DNA of 64,000 bases, from assembly GCA_030063045.1 (NCBI GenBank), contig JAQSEB010000178.1:248001-312000 (forward strand). Reading direction: 5' to 3'. Both the position numbers and the translations under genes were made by a program. The DNA comes from Pratylenchus scribneri (lineage: Eukaryota; Nematoda; Chromadorea; Rhabditida; Pratylenchidae). The notes under the pieces are model-generated. The model saw nothing but the letters and a program-made list of their open reading frames with translations. It had not been told where the DNA came from and searched no databases. Below, piece by piece: positions 45,101-58,800 of the stretch; position 1 is the first letter of the stretch; the number at the start of each line of letters is the position of its first letter.

Positions 45101-48100
45101 AGAAAAATTTTCCAACAAATAAATATTCATGGCTTTTTAGTAAATCTTTCATAATTGTTTATTATTATATTTATTTCTAGCATTTTTTTCTCGAATATTT
45201 TGAACCAATTTGTATTTTTTCGATGATTTCATCATTCTAATACTATGATTTCCAGAATTTAATTAGAACTCATGATTTGGAATTTAGCCACATGATTTTA
45301 TTTAGTATTCTTTTGGCCAATTAATTCAATCAAATAGATGAAAATGTGGCATTGGGCTAGATAAATTTCTGTGGATTGTTTCATCCAAAAAATATCTAAT
45401 TAGCAAAATTCCTAATTTGAATCGCCATTTTGTGAACCAACCATTTTTGAAATGGCTAATAATCCTTAGAGGCATTTGCCTTTAGAATCCTTGAAGAATT
45501 GGCCAATTCCTTGGCCAATTTCCTCTCATTATTTCAGCCGAATGCCTCCTCCTCCTCTTCTAATGTTATTGGGCCACTAACCAAAACAATCCATCCACCT
45601 CATCCCTTCCATTCGTTGGCCTAATTCATCCAAGGAAGTCGAAATGGGGCCACCCAAATGAAATTGGCCACATTGTGCCCTTATGGCCCTCTTATATGCT
45701 CATTTATGGGCCAAAATCCCCCAACCAATCCTCTCTTATTCCCATTCAAGGGCATCGCCAAATTGGGCCTCATCAGTCGGAGTCGGAGGGCAGGAATATC
45801 AATCCAATTCAATTTTGGGAATATTTTTCTAGTGAGCCAATTTAAATAAAAATGTCCAAAAATTTTAAAAATTTTTAATAAAATTTCTAATAAATTTTTT
45901 CATGATTAAAAAAGGTATGTAATCAATGAAATTGACAATTTTTCCTCTTGTGCGTTCATTAGTCTAGCAAACTCAAATTCAATTCCCATTCAAAAAATTG
46001 TGCATAAATTGTTTTAATATTCAGACTTAATTTTTTCAATGCAATTCAAAAAGAGATTGAAAAGAATTAATTTAAGTGGAAATACAGTTAATTTAGACCA
46101 AAAGTGTTCAATCAGTTATGAATGACTCAACAGCAATTTTGGCAAAACAATGCCAAAAAGATATTTTGGCAAACCTAAACTCCAGGCATTGCAATTTTCA
46201 ATCATAATTTTATAAAAGTACTAAAAAAAATTTTGGCCATCGACAATCTTATATTTAAAAAATGCCAATTTTTGCGAAATCCCAACCAAAATGACAATAG
46301 TATCTCATTTTTGCCATTGGTCAGCGAAATTTGCCCCGATTCCTATTTTTCTCTATTTCCCAATTTGTCCTCATTTTTTTCCTATTTTAGATAATGGCCT
46401 ATAATAAATCGGCTTATTTCCTTCCCAACCACCACCAAAATCCCATTTTCCCCTCAATTGTCCAATTTTCCCTGCTGAATTCGCCTCCGAAAATGTTTTA
46501 TTATTTTATTTTCCATGGACCCAATTTTTGTGTGCCGATCTAATTCTCATTCTTCATCCTCTTCCATCCTTTGTATGCAAATTTCGCATCGAGGCCATCC
46601 CATAAAAAAGAAGAATTATGGCCGAATTCATTGGGGAAATTTCTTCAATGATTTTGCGGTCAATTTTTCTATTTTTATTGTTTAAAAATTTTCCCTTTCT
46701 TTTAAGATTTTCAACATTTTAAAAATTAAAATTAACATTAATTTTTTGACCAATTTTCGGGATAGCATTATGAAAGAAAAAATTCATTCTTGATTCAAAA
46801 TTCTAATTCTATGATTTTCAAATGAGAAATTTTCACAAAAATTTCCCATTCTACCATTGATCATTTATTCGAAATCACTGTGAAAAATTCCTAATTTTGA
46901 GCATCCTTTAAAATTTTATACCGCCTTAAATATAAAGAGCCCTAAAAATGATATATAATTTTATCAATTTTACAAAATTTTGACCTAATCCAACTAACCA
47001 TAGTCTTATTAACCTTTTAATTAAACATTAAGATGCTTTTATAATAAAATTAAGCATGCGAAAATTTACATAAAATTTCAATTTTTGGTACGCTTAAATT
47101 CCATTGATTTCCATTCTTGACTCATATTCTTACTTCAGCTGATATTAAAATTTGGAATAAATATTACATCTTTTGAACCCCAAAAAATTGTGCCCAAAAT
47201 TCACCCCAATGTCCTGTTGCCATTCGCTCCTAGCCAAATTGCTCTCCCCCTTACCAAAATGATGACCTTGGCCTTTTGCAAATTGCCTCTTCCCCACACC
47301 TTCCTTCCTTTATATTTAGGGTTTGGGGAAACGAATGGCCACCATTTTTTTGTCGGTCCATTCCTTCCGTCCCCAACACACTTCATTTCCCGCCGGCAAT
47401 CGCCCCCATCGGCTGTTTTGCCGGCGGCCAGCAGAGCAAAAGTGTCGTCTAAAACAGTGCCGCGCGCTATCTGAAAATGCCATCTTCTTTCCCCGCCGAT
47501 TCCGACGAGTCATTCGCCCTCCATTTTTTATTTCCCGTCCCATTTCCCCCATTTTATTTTTATTGTCTTCCCCCAAATTCGCCTTGGGTGATAGAAGTAA
47601 ATTCATTTTGGGCGGTGTGGTCGATTGAACACAAATAATGCCACTGGCATTCAAGAGAATTTAATTTTATTGTCCTCTTCATTGTATTATAAATTATAAT
47701 ATTTTGGTACCCCACCGCTATTGAACTGTTCCAACATTCCCTAAATTCATATTTTTTTCCTTCAAACAAAAATTTTATTATTTCTTTTCGCCCTGCTCAA
47801 ATTTTTAGCTTACAAAACGCTTAAAATATTATTCTATTCCTGAATAATGATTAAATATTAATAAATCAATCCAATTAATTTGCGAAAAATATTGTTTAAA
47901 ATTGAAATAAACTAATAATAACAATTAATAAAAAAAATTGCAAAATAGATAATCAAAAGAATTGGGATCTTGCCTTGGGGCATATTCCCATTGTAAATTG
48001 ATCAAAAATTTATATTTTAGTAATGAAAATGACAACAATTTTCCCAGCCTAATAAATCATTCAAATAAGCGCAAAATATTCATGCATTTTAATATTTTTC

Positions 48101-49361
48101 CATTCCCAAATTAATTTTCTAATAAATAATTTTTTAAATTTTACTCCAAAATTATTTAATTGCAAAAATAAATATATTTTACTTAATTTTTTATCACAAA
48201 AGTGGTCCCATTTTCTCCACTATAAAAAAGGGATATTCCACAATAATTTATTGCGCACATTTTTCCCCTCGCCAATCCCCATATTTTTACCTTTTTTTGC
48301 TCAATTTTGGAATAAAATTTAATGATCTTCTTGCGCAAAACCATCAATTTTGCTGCCATATTCCCCACATCATGGAAATGCGCTCACCTTCAAGTTAATC
48401 TCCTCTCATAAATTTTTCCTATTTTCCCAAAAATATAAGACAAAAAATGAACCGAAATTAATGAAAAATATTTTGGCAGAAATAATTTTTGCATGAGAAT
48501 ATCTTGCCATAATAATTAATTCCACTTTTTCCTTCTAGAATTAAAATTCCATTCAATTGTTGTTAATAAAAATATTTATTTTTTTTGATCAAAACAATAA
48601 AATGTTTTTTCCTCTTCTTCTTTTTTCCCACAACCAAATTAATTAAACTGTTTTTAATATTCCGTATATTTTTTTAAATATTTTTATTAAATACTGAAAT
48701 TTGTAAATTTGATTTAACTTGGTGAAAAATATATAGAAAAATATAAGAAAAATCCCCTCTAACTCTAAAATCACTTTGCTTTAATCCCCATTCCACATAA
48801 ACATCATCCAAAACAATTTTAGTACGCTTATTATTTCCAATCCAAAACAACACATTTGTGTCAAATCCAATTTTGTTCATCTCTGAAATTGAGAAGATGA
48901 CCAGTGACCACCACTTGGTGAAGGCCAAAAATGGGCATATAAGATGGGGGAAGAAGATTATTGGATATATAAAAAGAGGCAATTGGATTTGGAGCCAACC
49001 AAAATGCGAGGGGGAAATGTTTTGGTGCACCTTTCTAATTCCTTCCTTTGATGACCATTCCCATTGGCTTTTGTGACTTTGACCCTGACATTGAGATGGG
49101 CACTTCAACAGGGAAAATTGTTGGACATTTTGGATTGGTGAGGGAGGAGGGGGATATGCGCACTGCGGATTTACGTGCCTTTGAATGAATAAATGGACAT
49201 AAAAGGCGCAATAAATTGGAATTTTGGTAAGAAGATTATATATGTGGGAAGATGGATTACTGTATTCTTGAGCCAATTTATACGTTGAAAGAGTGCGATT
49301 GAATACCTGGGCTTTTTTTGGTCATGGCTCACAAGAAGGAAGCAACCATTTTTGGAACCAG

Positions 49362-49531
49362 GGTTGCTCACGGTCGATTTCGGTTTGAGAAAATCGATGC
49401 ATTTTAAAACCGAAAATTGTTTTTGTTCTTTAAAACCGGAAATAGCAGAAACCAAACCAAAAACAGACATTTTTCCAAAACCGTACCGGTTTTTATGAAA
49501 ATCCCGCTTTAAAATTGGCTTTGAGCAACTG
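49362..49531. repeat. short inverted-end repeat with 'aaaaccg' units
   Basis: 'gttgctca' near 49363 and 'tgagcaac' near 49522 are inverted ends around several 'aaaaccg/cggttt' units. It is similar in style to 58445-58575. A small degenerate element is possible. No target duplication was seen. Confidence 0.3.
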
Positions 49532-52500
49532 TATTGAAAACCAAGTTGGGCTTCCAAAACTTTATCATTTCTTCAAATTATTTAATTCAAGAACTAGGGA
49601 CAAAAGAATGCGCTGAGTAATAAAATAGCCAAAACTGAAACCTACCATAATTCCTAAACTTAAAAAATAAACGGCTAAGGATTAAAGCTCATATGCCTAT
49701 CAGCGACTTTCAGCCAATTACCCAGAGGGCATTTTCCCCATATTTCCATCATTTCCCCCTACTGTGCCCTTCATTTCAATATTTCCTTGTGCCACCCATT
49801 TTAGGCCATCTATCATCGGTTCATTGCCTTCATTCATTTCATTCATCCTTCAATCCCATCTAAAAATCTTATTGTGTGGTTCTCCTGTGCCATTTTCCGC
49901 CCGCCCACCAAAATGCAAATATACCCCCAAATATTCCCTTCGGGGCATTGCCGCTTCCATTCCTCTCACAAATTTTGCCAAATATTTCTCACTTTCTTTC
50001 ATCTTCAGATCCACCGTTTGCGATTTTGCATTGTTGCAAACAGGAAAAGTGCTAGGGCAGATGGTCAGCCATTTGCCAATGAAAATATTTCGCACTAGAA
50101 TGGAATTTTACGCAATCGAATTTTCCCATTCACCTATATTTCAACAATCTTTCAAGCTATTAATAAAATTCGCCGTATTTTTGGCATTTTTCTCAATCAA
50201 TCTATCCCTTTAATTAATTGAACAAAATTCATTCTTTTCTTCTGGAAAAAAAGGAATTTTATCCCAGAAAACGAATCTCCTCTCTCAAATCAAAAATATT
50301 TCCACTTGAAAATATCCAAAAAATTTGCATAATTTTCCAACATAAAATGCATGGCGGTCATTTCCGCCCATCCAAAAAGGAAAGCAATTGAAAAAAGAGG
50401 AGAAAAATACAATGAATGGAACAAAAAATGAATAAATGAATGCGTGGGGCACAGAAGCGAGAAAGAATTTTGCCGAGAATTTAGGCGGAAATTGAGCTGA
50501 AAGGAAGAAGAGGGGGAGGGGGATAATCCTTCGATCCATCCATCCCTTTTTTACATTTATCCCACTCCTCATTTGAATGGGCGAATTGAACGGCCATTTT
50601 TCTGGGTTAAACCGCCTCTATGCGCGGTCAAATTCATGGAACGAATTTGGGTACCAAAATTTTAAAGTGAATAAATTTAACAAATTTTGTACCATTTTAT
50701 TATTATAATAGGGATGAATTTAAGAAAAGAATTAATAGTATATTAATTAAAATTCCAAAAAGTTTTGACTAAAAAAACGGAAAAATAGAAATAGAGTCGT
50801 TTTCGCTTTTTGGTATAATTTTCGCCAAATTATATTTAATCCGATCATTTTGAAATTAAAAATTCCTCTAAGAAAACGCCTAATCAAATTGTTAAATTTT
50901 TTTCTAAAATGGCTGAGAGATTTGCCAATGCGCTAAATTCGGTTAGCCAACTCAAAAATTTCCAAATAATTCATTGACTTATTACCCAATAGATTGATTA
51001 TCCGAATTCGGATTTGGCTTATTCTCCTTTCTATTATACTCTTGCCCATAATATTACCCAGTTCATTTTGCCCTAATCTAAATTTCCAAAAATCTAATTT
51101 TCCAGTTAAAAATGCCCTCTCATTTTTAACTGATCCCAAATGAAAATTGAAAATTTCTCTCTTGAATATATTTTTCCCCATTTTTTCCCCAATTTCCGAG
51201 CCTTAATCCGCCATTCACCCAGCAGTAGCCATTTTTCCTGTCTCCAAATCCGGACGAAAATCCTGCCCAATTTCCATTTCCCACCAACAAAATTCGCGCG
51301 ACCACCGATGACCGACCCATCAGCCATCACCACAGTGTTCCTTCCCGTAGTCCGTATCCGTACCCTTGGGGCTGCTCAACACCTGCCTCATTCCCTTCCT
51401 CTTTCATTTTTATTCCACTTGGCATTTGGCCCCTCCTTTAAATCCTCTCACAAATGTCCCCTTTTTGTGCCTTTCAATCCATCAAAAATTGGCATCCCAT
51501 TCATTCATTCATCATCACAAAATCCACCTAAATCCGCGCACCCTCATTGGACCTATTGTTCCTCCTTCACAAATTTGGACCAAAAAAATATTTTCCTTCA
51601 TTTTTTGTTGGTTTTACTGCGCTTCCATTTCAATAATTTTAACCAATTATTTAAATTTTTTTCATATTTTATTTTAACCTTGAGGCCATATCAATGTCAA
51701 AATTTAAAATTTCAAATTTTTTCTTTATGAAACGGTTTTTGGACTTATATAACTAAAACTCAAAGCATAGAAATTCTTTTGAGAAAAATTTTATGCCAAT
51801 TTTTGGCGAATTTATTTCTTAATAAATTTTAAAAATAGCTAATAAATTGGCACAAAATTTGGATTCATTTTATCATTAATTAATATTTTCAAATTAACCA
51901 ATTTTTTCCAATTTACAAAAAAATTTTAGGGCTTTATAATTAGGCAATTTTCAATATGTTCTTTTTCAAACAAATTAATTGTCCATCTGTTTGAGTCTTC
52001 CAAAAAGATGTTCTCATTTTACGAAAAAATAGTCAAAAGATAAACCAATTGTTTCCATTTGGGTATTGTAATTTGATCAAAAATTACTTCCAAAAATAAT
52101 TATTTCCTACTGTTATTGGAAAAAATGAAGAAGAAAAAAAATGCATTTTACATTTTGAAAAAACCTAAAAACGAAAAATTTGTCCTTTATAGTGTCAAAA
52201 AATTTTGCATTTTTGGATAAAACAGTAAAATCCTCTCCCTTCTTATATATTTCCTTACCTGATGTCACATAAATCAAACTAAATCCAACCAAAAATTTGT
52301 AGGCCAAGTCTAATTTTTATTGACAAAATGTCATTTATTTTACTCCAACTCCGAATTAACATTTTATTATTTTTACATTTCCTCTTCCCTCCTTCTCACT
52401 CAAATTGCCAATTATCCAATCCAATTTTAGGCACAAAAATGGGGGAAATGTCGCGTGCCATGCGCCCTGGGTCAAAATTTGCTGGTCCCCTCCAAAACCA

Positions 52501-53328
52501 TTTCCCCTCCCCTCAAAGCTGCTTCATTTGGCTGCGGCTATGCCCAAAATTGTAGGGTTTTATTTTGATGGGCATTGGGCAATTGAATGATACAAAAAAT
52601 GGGTGCTCCGAAATTAAATCCTGATTGACAATTTTTTCATTTTTTTGGAAATAAATAACACTCCCCAATTCCCATCATCTAATCCCCATATACCATAGTG
52701 ATAGTCATATAAAATTTAGTGTAATTATCGGCACTTTGTAGTTTTTAGACAATGTCACTAATGAAATTTTGATTTGTGGTAATAAATTTGCCCATCCGGC
52801 CATTCCTACTTTGCCATATCCATGTGGATGGGAATCTGCAATCACCAAAATTTTTGCAATATATTCAAATGAACCTAAAGATTAGCTAAAAAATAATTTT
52901 AAGCCTAAAAATTTTAATACTATTCGTTGGCAAATTGTTTATAATATGACAATGGCCTTGAAAAATTCAATTATAGAATAGAGAACAGAAAATTAGGAAT
53001 GTTCCAGAAGGATTCTCACGTTTTTAAAAGATTAATTCAAATAAGTTACATTTTAAGAAAATCGGCACAATTTTAATATTTCGAAAATGTTAATCCTAAA
53101 TAAAATTATCCAAATAATTATTTTCCCGACTAAAATGTTATTTCATTGATTTTGATCAGTCCTTTCTAAAGAAACAATGTTTATTGGTCCTAAAATTTTT
53201 TATAAAATTATTTTTGAACCAAAAACTAGGAAAATCCGAATCAATTCCTAATTTTTTCCCCAATAATATGGGAAAAATGTGAGGGAATTGGGTCCACAAA
53301 GGTGTTCTTTTAATCGACCCCTCAACAA

Positions 53329-53401
53329 GCTCCTATAGCTCAGATGGTAGAGCGCCAGTCTAGTAAACTGGAGGTCGGCGGATCGATGCCGCCTGGGAGC
53401 A
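53329..53401 (+). tRNA. tRNA-Thr (AGT), unusual T loop
   Basis: The acceptor is GCTCCTA/TGGGAGC. The D arm is TAGCTCAGATGGTAGAGC. The anticodon stem is CCAGT/ACTGG around CTAGTAA (anticodon AGT), and the T stem is GGCGG/CCGCC. The T loop reads ATCGATG instead of the usual TTCGANT. The stems are perfect, so it is probably real, but the B box is altered. Confidence 0.85.
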
Positions 53402-55840
53402 AATAATTTTTACATTTTTTATTATATTTCTAAAATTTATTTTACCCCAATAATTTGTCTGCCAATTTATTTTCTCCTTGAATGTATTATTTTCATTTAC
53501 TTTCCTTCTCCTTGGACAAACAATTAAATTTTGTGGGCGGCGAATTGAACAAAAAAAACAACAAAAAATTGTAATTGAGAAGAATGCACTGGGAAGGGAG
53601 TGAAAAGCAATTTGCATGCCCCCCATTACATTCTTCTGCTCCATTAATTTGTCAATTGCTTTCTTTGATAGAATGGAAATGAAACCATCAAAAAAGTATA
53701 GTAAAAATTATCCCAGTTCATTTTCCAGCTTGAACATAATTTTATCCAATTCATCGACGCAAATTGCAATCCACGAAAAGACAAACTAAAAGAGGCCACT
53801 TTTAGGTTGGATCGAAAAATGTTTTTCACTTTAAGAATTAAGGTATAATAAAATTTTCTAGCAGATTAAATTAATTAAAAATATTGGTGGTAATTTTCGG
53901 CCACTGCAAATTTAATAAAAAGCTTAAGTGGACGATCTCATCATCAGTCCAGCAGATTTTTTAAAATTCACATCCAAGTCTAAGGCCAAAAATTTTTAAA
54001 ATAAATATTTTATTGAATGAATTACACATAAAAGCAATGAGAATTTACTAAAATTTGCATATTGAGGCCATAAAATTTGGCCCAATCATTTTTTCATATC
54101 GAAGTAATTTTCATTTCCTTGCATTATCCCAATCTAAACCCTAAAGCAGTATTATATGAACAAATTTATGGTCAAAAAATGCCAATTTTTGGAGAGAAAT
54201 TTTGCATAAATTCAATGATTTTCTGAGTACATAAATTAATATTTTTTTATTTTATCAAAATTTCCAAATCCCCAATACTTTATATTTCACATCCAATATT
54301 TACTACCTATATTATATGTATTATTCAAAATTGTCATAAAATTAATGCGGCCCACATATCGCGATCGCGATGCCAAGTAGCCGAAAATGAATTATTATAA
54401 TACCCCCTTCCATCCATTTATTGACTCCCCGCTGATTTTGGCCACATTCTGACCATCCAAAGGAGGGGAAGGGGTCAGTCAATGCGCAACCGCATCATTC
54501 GGCTCCCAATATACAATTTTGGTGGGGGTTATATGAGCTTTTGTTTGTCCACTTGTCCTCCTCCTCCTCTTCCCCGTTTCTTCTTTCAATGCGCGCACAT
54601 TGCCCTCTCCCCCCCCCCCCCTCCCCTTCCTCCTTGCCTAAATCCCCTTCGGCGCAAATCCATTGCCCACCACCATTTCCATCAAAATGGTCATCTTCAT
54701 CTTCCCTCATCACATCATCATCATCGGTGGTGGATGGCCCCAGGGGTCAATCTTCCTTATATTCCCGTTGGTCGAAAACATAACACACCAATCATCTGCT
54801 TCTACCTAAATTTCCATCTTCCTTTCTTCGGCGGAACATGCGCACTTATTGTTCGTCCCTGCATTTTAATTCGCATTCCTTTTTACCTGCAGTTTTGTTT
54901 TGATTCTTACCTTAAGGGTCCCAGAGTTATATTATTAATTATTGCTCTCAAAAATGCCATTGATAAATTTATTTTTATTCCCCATTCAAATTACGATCAT
55001 TCCTTTTAGTCATAATACCCCGAAACAATAATTTCATGTTGTTTCTGATTTGATCAAAAATTTCCCAAAAAGAATAACCATCCACTTTTTCATAGAGATA
55101 TTAGTAAAAATTTTAATATGTAAAAAAGAAATATTCAATAAAAATTCCGAAGGTAAAGGACCAACTTAATTTTATCATTTTTTTCGAAAATGGATAAATT
55201 GACTGCTCAAAAATCCAATTCGAATAAAGCTACCTATTTTTAATAATAAAAATAAATTTGCGCATCCTTCCCAATTCCAATTCCGCATAATTTGAGCCAA
55301 CAACGCGCAGTTTGTTTCCCTTGGGAGAGGGGAAAACAACAATTCAATTCAATTGTGAGATGGACAGTCAGTCTCGCTCGACCATTCACAAAAATTGCCA
55401 AGAATGGCCTTTCCCAAAAGGGATGAATGAATTGATGGTTGGAATGGGGCAACAATTGTGGGGTTTTTGTGTTTTGAAGGAAAGATGAGAAGGGCAGAAG
55501 GAGGAAGGAAGACTGTTTTGTTGTTCGGCCAAATTGATGGTCTCTCGCGCACGGCACAAATTTGCCAATGGTTGGGGGTACCCTTTTGGGACAGCTTGTT
55601 GCTTGTCTCCTTCCTTCATTCATTCATTTTTGCATATAACAATTAAACGGTCAAATTATATATTGGCCAGATAAAATACCAAATTAATTGGCATTTTCTT
55701 CGAAAATTTTAGGCAAAAATTTTAATTTTATTTTAAACCATTCTATACCAATTTTTGCCTATTCTACTTCTATTAATTATTTTATTTTTTTATTTTTTTA
55801 TTATTTTATTTTTAATTATTTAATTATTTTTTCCTAAATT
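53402..55840. other. upstream region of the LRR gene, no gene seen
   Basis: Mixed AT-rich and pyrimidine-rich sequence. A 14-bp palindrome ATCGCGATCGCGAT lies at 54358-54371. Pyrimidine tracts occur at 54556-54660, and GC-richer patches at 54480-54860 and 55270-55620. These may be regulatory sites for the LRR gene; that is inference. Confidence 0.4.
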
Positions 55841-55851
55841 CAGAGCAAAAA

Positions 55852-58800
55852 ATGGGAATAAAAATAAAAGAATGGGCAAAAATTGTTCATTCAACATTTC
55901 TAATATTTTTATTATTTCTACTTCCACATTTTGGCCTCGCATTTTGTCCACCCGGCTGTGAATGCAATGACCAATTGTTGAGCGTTGAATGCGATTATTC
56001 CGGCCTCACATCCATTCCAATTTTGTATTCATTTTATTAAATTATTTAATAGAATTAAATTTAAAATTATTTTAAAATTCATTTTAATATATGAGAATTT
56101 TATTATTATTAATTTTATTTAAATTAAACTTTATTTCCTAATATTAATAAAAAAAAATAAATAAAAATTTAATTTTTTAATAAATTTAAAAATTAAATTA
56201 AGGCTGAATCCAATGCTCAAATCATTGACAATTCGAAATTCCAATGGCCTCAAAATGGACACATTCTCAATTGCATTATATCCGGGTGAGAATTTACATT
56301 TAAATTTTATTAAAAATATTTAAATATTTTAAATTAATTAATATTAATTTTAATTTTCCTTTTTCAGAATTGGAGACATTGGAATTGTCGAACAATCAAA
56401 TTGGCCAAATTCCGGCCCAATTCCTTGCACCATTGACCAAATTGAGGCATTTGAATTTGAGAGGAAATAAATTGAAACGATTGGAGCCAAAAATGTTCGA
56501 AAAAATGACCATTTTGGAGGTAAAAAAAACAAAGAAATTTCTTATTAATTTTTAAAAATTTTAAATTACTTATGAGTTTACATACAAATATTACGGTTCA
56601 AATTCAAGATTTTGATTAAAAATCTGGAAAATTTTTTAAAATTATTCGCGAAAAAATATCGAGTCAAAAATAAAAAAATCCTCTCAGTATTGAATTTTTA
56701 GCATATAAACCAAAGTAGTTGGTTTTCTTAAACAGTTTGTCTGATTATAGGCATCATTGAGGATTCGAACCAACAACATTTCTGAACATGAAATCAAAGT
56801 CTTTAACCAATAGACTATTTAATTGCGCGTGGATTGACGGATGATTTTATAATAAAAGGATTGAATGATTTGGGAATTTTGGGATATTTTGAATTTTTTT
56901 GAATAATATTTTTGCGAATAACATAAAAATCAATTAAAAATTTTCCTTATTAGCATATGAACAAAAATCAAGTTTCTACAATGGATAAGTAAGACATTAT
57001 TGAACCATAATATTCCAAAATTGCCTTTATGTTATTTTTAATTAAAATCAATTTTAAATTAAATTAATTTCCCTTATAGTCCATCGACATCTCCTCCAAC
57101 CAAATTGACCTTCTCCTCCCTGGTCAAATGGATTCCTTGCCAAATTTACTCTCATTGAATATTTCCTCCAATTTATTACATTCATTGCCGGCCAATCCAA
57201 TTTTGGGTGCCCCAAAATTGCGTCAACTAAATTTGGCCTCGAATCGATTCGCCAAATTGCCATCGAATTTTGCCAATGAATCAGAGAATGGGATTCAGCT
57301 GGAGGAATTGAATTTTGCTGGAAATATTATTTCCGAGGTGGGAAATAATTTTAGTAAAAATTTAAATAACAAAAAATTTGAAACATTTTCCCTGTTAAAT
57401 ATTTTTTAAAAAAATTTAAGAAAATGTTTATTTAATTTAATAAATATTTGAGTAGAAATTCATCAAAATAAGAAGTCCGCATTTTGGAAATTCTTTTGGT
57501 CGTACTCAACAAAGAAACAACCAAGGAATCCATTCGAATTTGAAAGCACTAAAAATTTTCCATTTTTAAAACAAAACAATTTAAATGGTCAAAATTCTGA
57601 TTTATTATACTCAAAGATATTTCAATTTTTAAAGCTAAATTTAATAATAGTATTTATAAAGAGCTAGTAGCTATATATAATTTTAACAAAATATAAAAAA
57701 TTACTCATTAATTTTTTCAACAGTTACCTTCCAATGCATTTTTGGGCTGTTCAAAAATGCGCAAATTGGATTTGAGTGCAAATTTAATTTCCCACATTGA
57801 GGATGGGGCATTCAATGGATTAATCGAATTGAGGGAATTGAATTTGGCACAAAATTTGGTAAGCACAAATTATGGAAAAATAATTATAAAAAATTATATA
57901 AAATCGGCAATATTAAAATTTTAATAAAAATAATTTTTTAAAATTATACAAAAATCAGCTTCTTAATTTAAATAATTTTCCCCAATATTTTTCTTCAGTT
58001 ATCCACGCCATTTCCCAAGGCAGAAGGAGAGGAAAATAATGTGGAAAATGGCCCACAAAATTGGGCGAAATTGCCGAACAAATTGGAACGATTGGATTTG
58101 TCCAGGAATTCATGGACACAGGTTGGTTTTATTATTATTGAGTAAATTTAAAATATACATATTCAAAATTTTAATTTAAAGCTAATTTAATTTATTAAGT
58201 TCAGAATATGCCAAAAATTAAAATAATTGAAATTTTTACAACAATTTAGTTTCTACTTTCTAGATTTATTCTAACAAATAAAAATATGATCTTATTTCAG
58301 TCATTTTTGACGATTTTTATAAGGACAATGTCAACATTTATCAAATGAGGAGAATATGTCAATGGTAAATGTTGACATTGGGCTCACCAAGATTGGTACT
58401 AATTGATCAAAATTAGTAGTCAAATTAATTTTTAAATGATTATAAAATAGGACGAGTCGGTTTTACAAAAGTGTCTCGGTTTTAAAAATCTGCTTTTCTG
58501 TTTCCGAATTTCTTCATTTCGGTTTAAATAGCAAAAAATTCCAAATTTATGTTTTAATTCGTTTATTTTTGAAATCGAAACTGCCCTGTCCCTAATTAAT
58601 TACTATTAGAAAAATACTTTACTGAATTTAATAAAAAAAAACATTAATTAATTTCCTTTTTTTAAGATTCCAGAGAATGTTTTCCTTGGAGCAAAATCAT
58701 TGAAAGAATTATTGCTCGAAGAAATGAGTCAATTGAGGGAAATTAAGGTAATTAATAAAATGTCAATCTCCAAAATTTCCCCTTCGAAATAGGAAAATGC

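Larger units (their letters stand above)
40909..53328. other. gene-poor region of about 12 kb
   Basis: No exon set with signal peptide, domain or consistent splicing could be assembled. The longest open frames (for example 44596-45102, 49764-50213, 51140-51730) are low-complexity and lack recognisable domains. GC-richer patches such as 44.7-45.0, 47.2-47.55, 49.75-50.2 and 51.2-51.55 kb alternate with AT-rich DNA. A run of 24 C lies at 42082-42105. The stretch could be a long regulatory region or hold an unseen long-intron gene. Confidence 0.4.

Noticed and set aside
44596..45102. 168-codon open frame
   Set aside because: The composition follows local pyrimidine-rich DNA. No domain, signal peptide, start context or splice partner was seen.
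47400..47465. Possible microRNA-like hairpin (ctgttttgcc ... aaaacagtgcc)
   Set aside because: Only about nine paired bases with a bulge, which is too short and unstable for a precursor.
51229..51441. Plus-strand frame reading LSPNPDENPAQFPFPTNKIR and later SPYPYPWGCSTP, reminiscent of a Hox hexapeptide
   Set aside because: No acceptor or donor gives a consistent exon, a competing frame is equally open, and no homeobox lies nearby.
54556..54700. Ser-rich or Pro-rich open frames
   Set aside because: They arise from a CT-rich simple-sequence tract and differ in every frame; there is no sign of coding.
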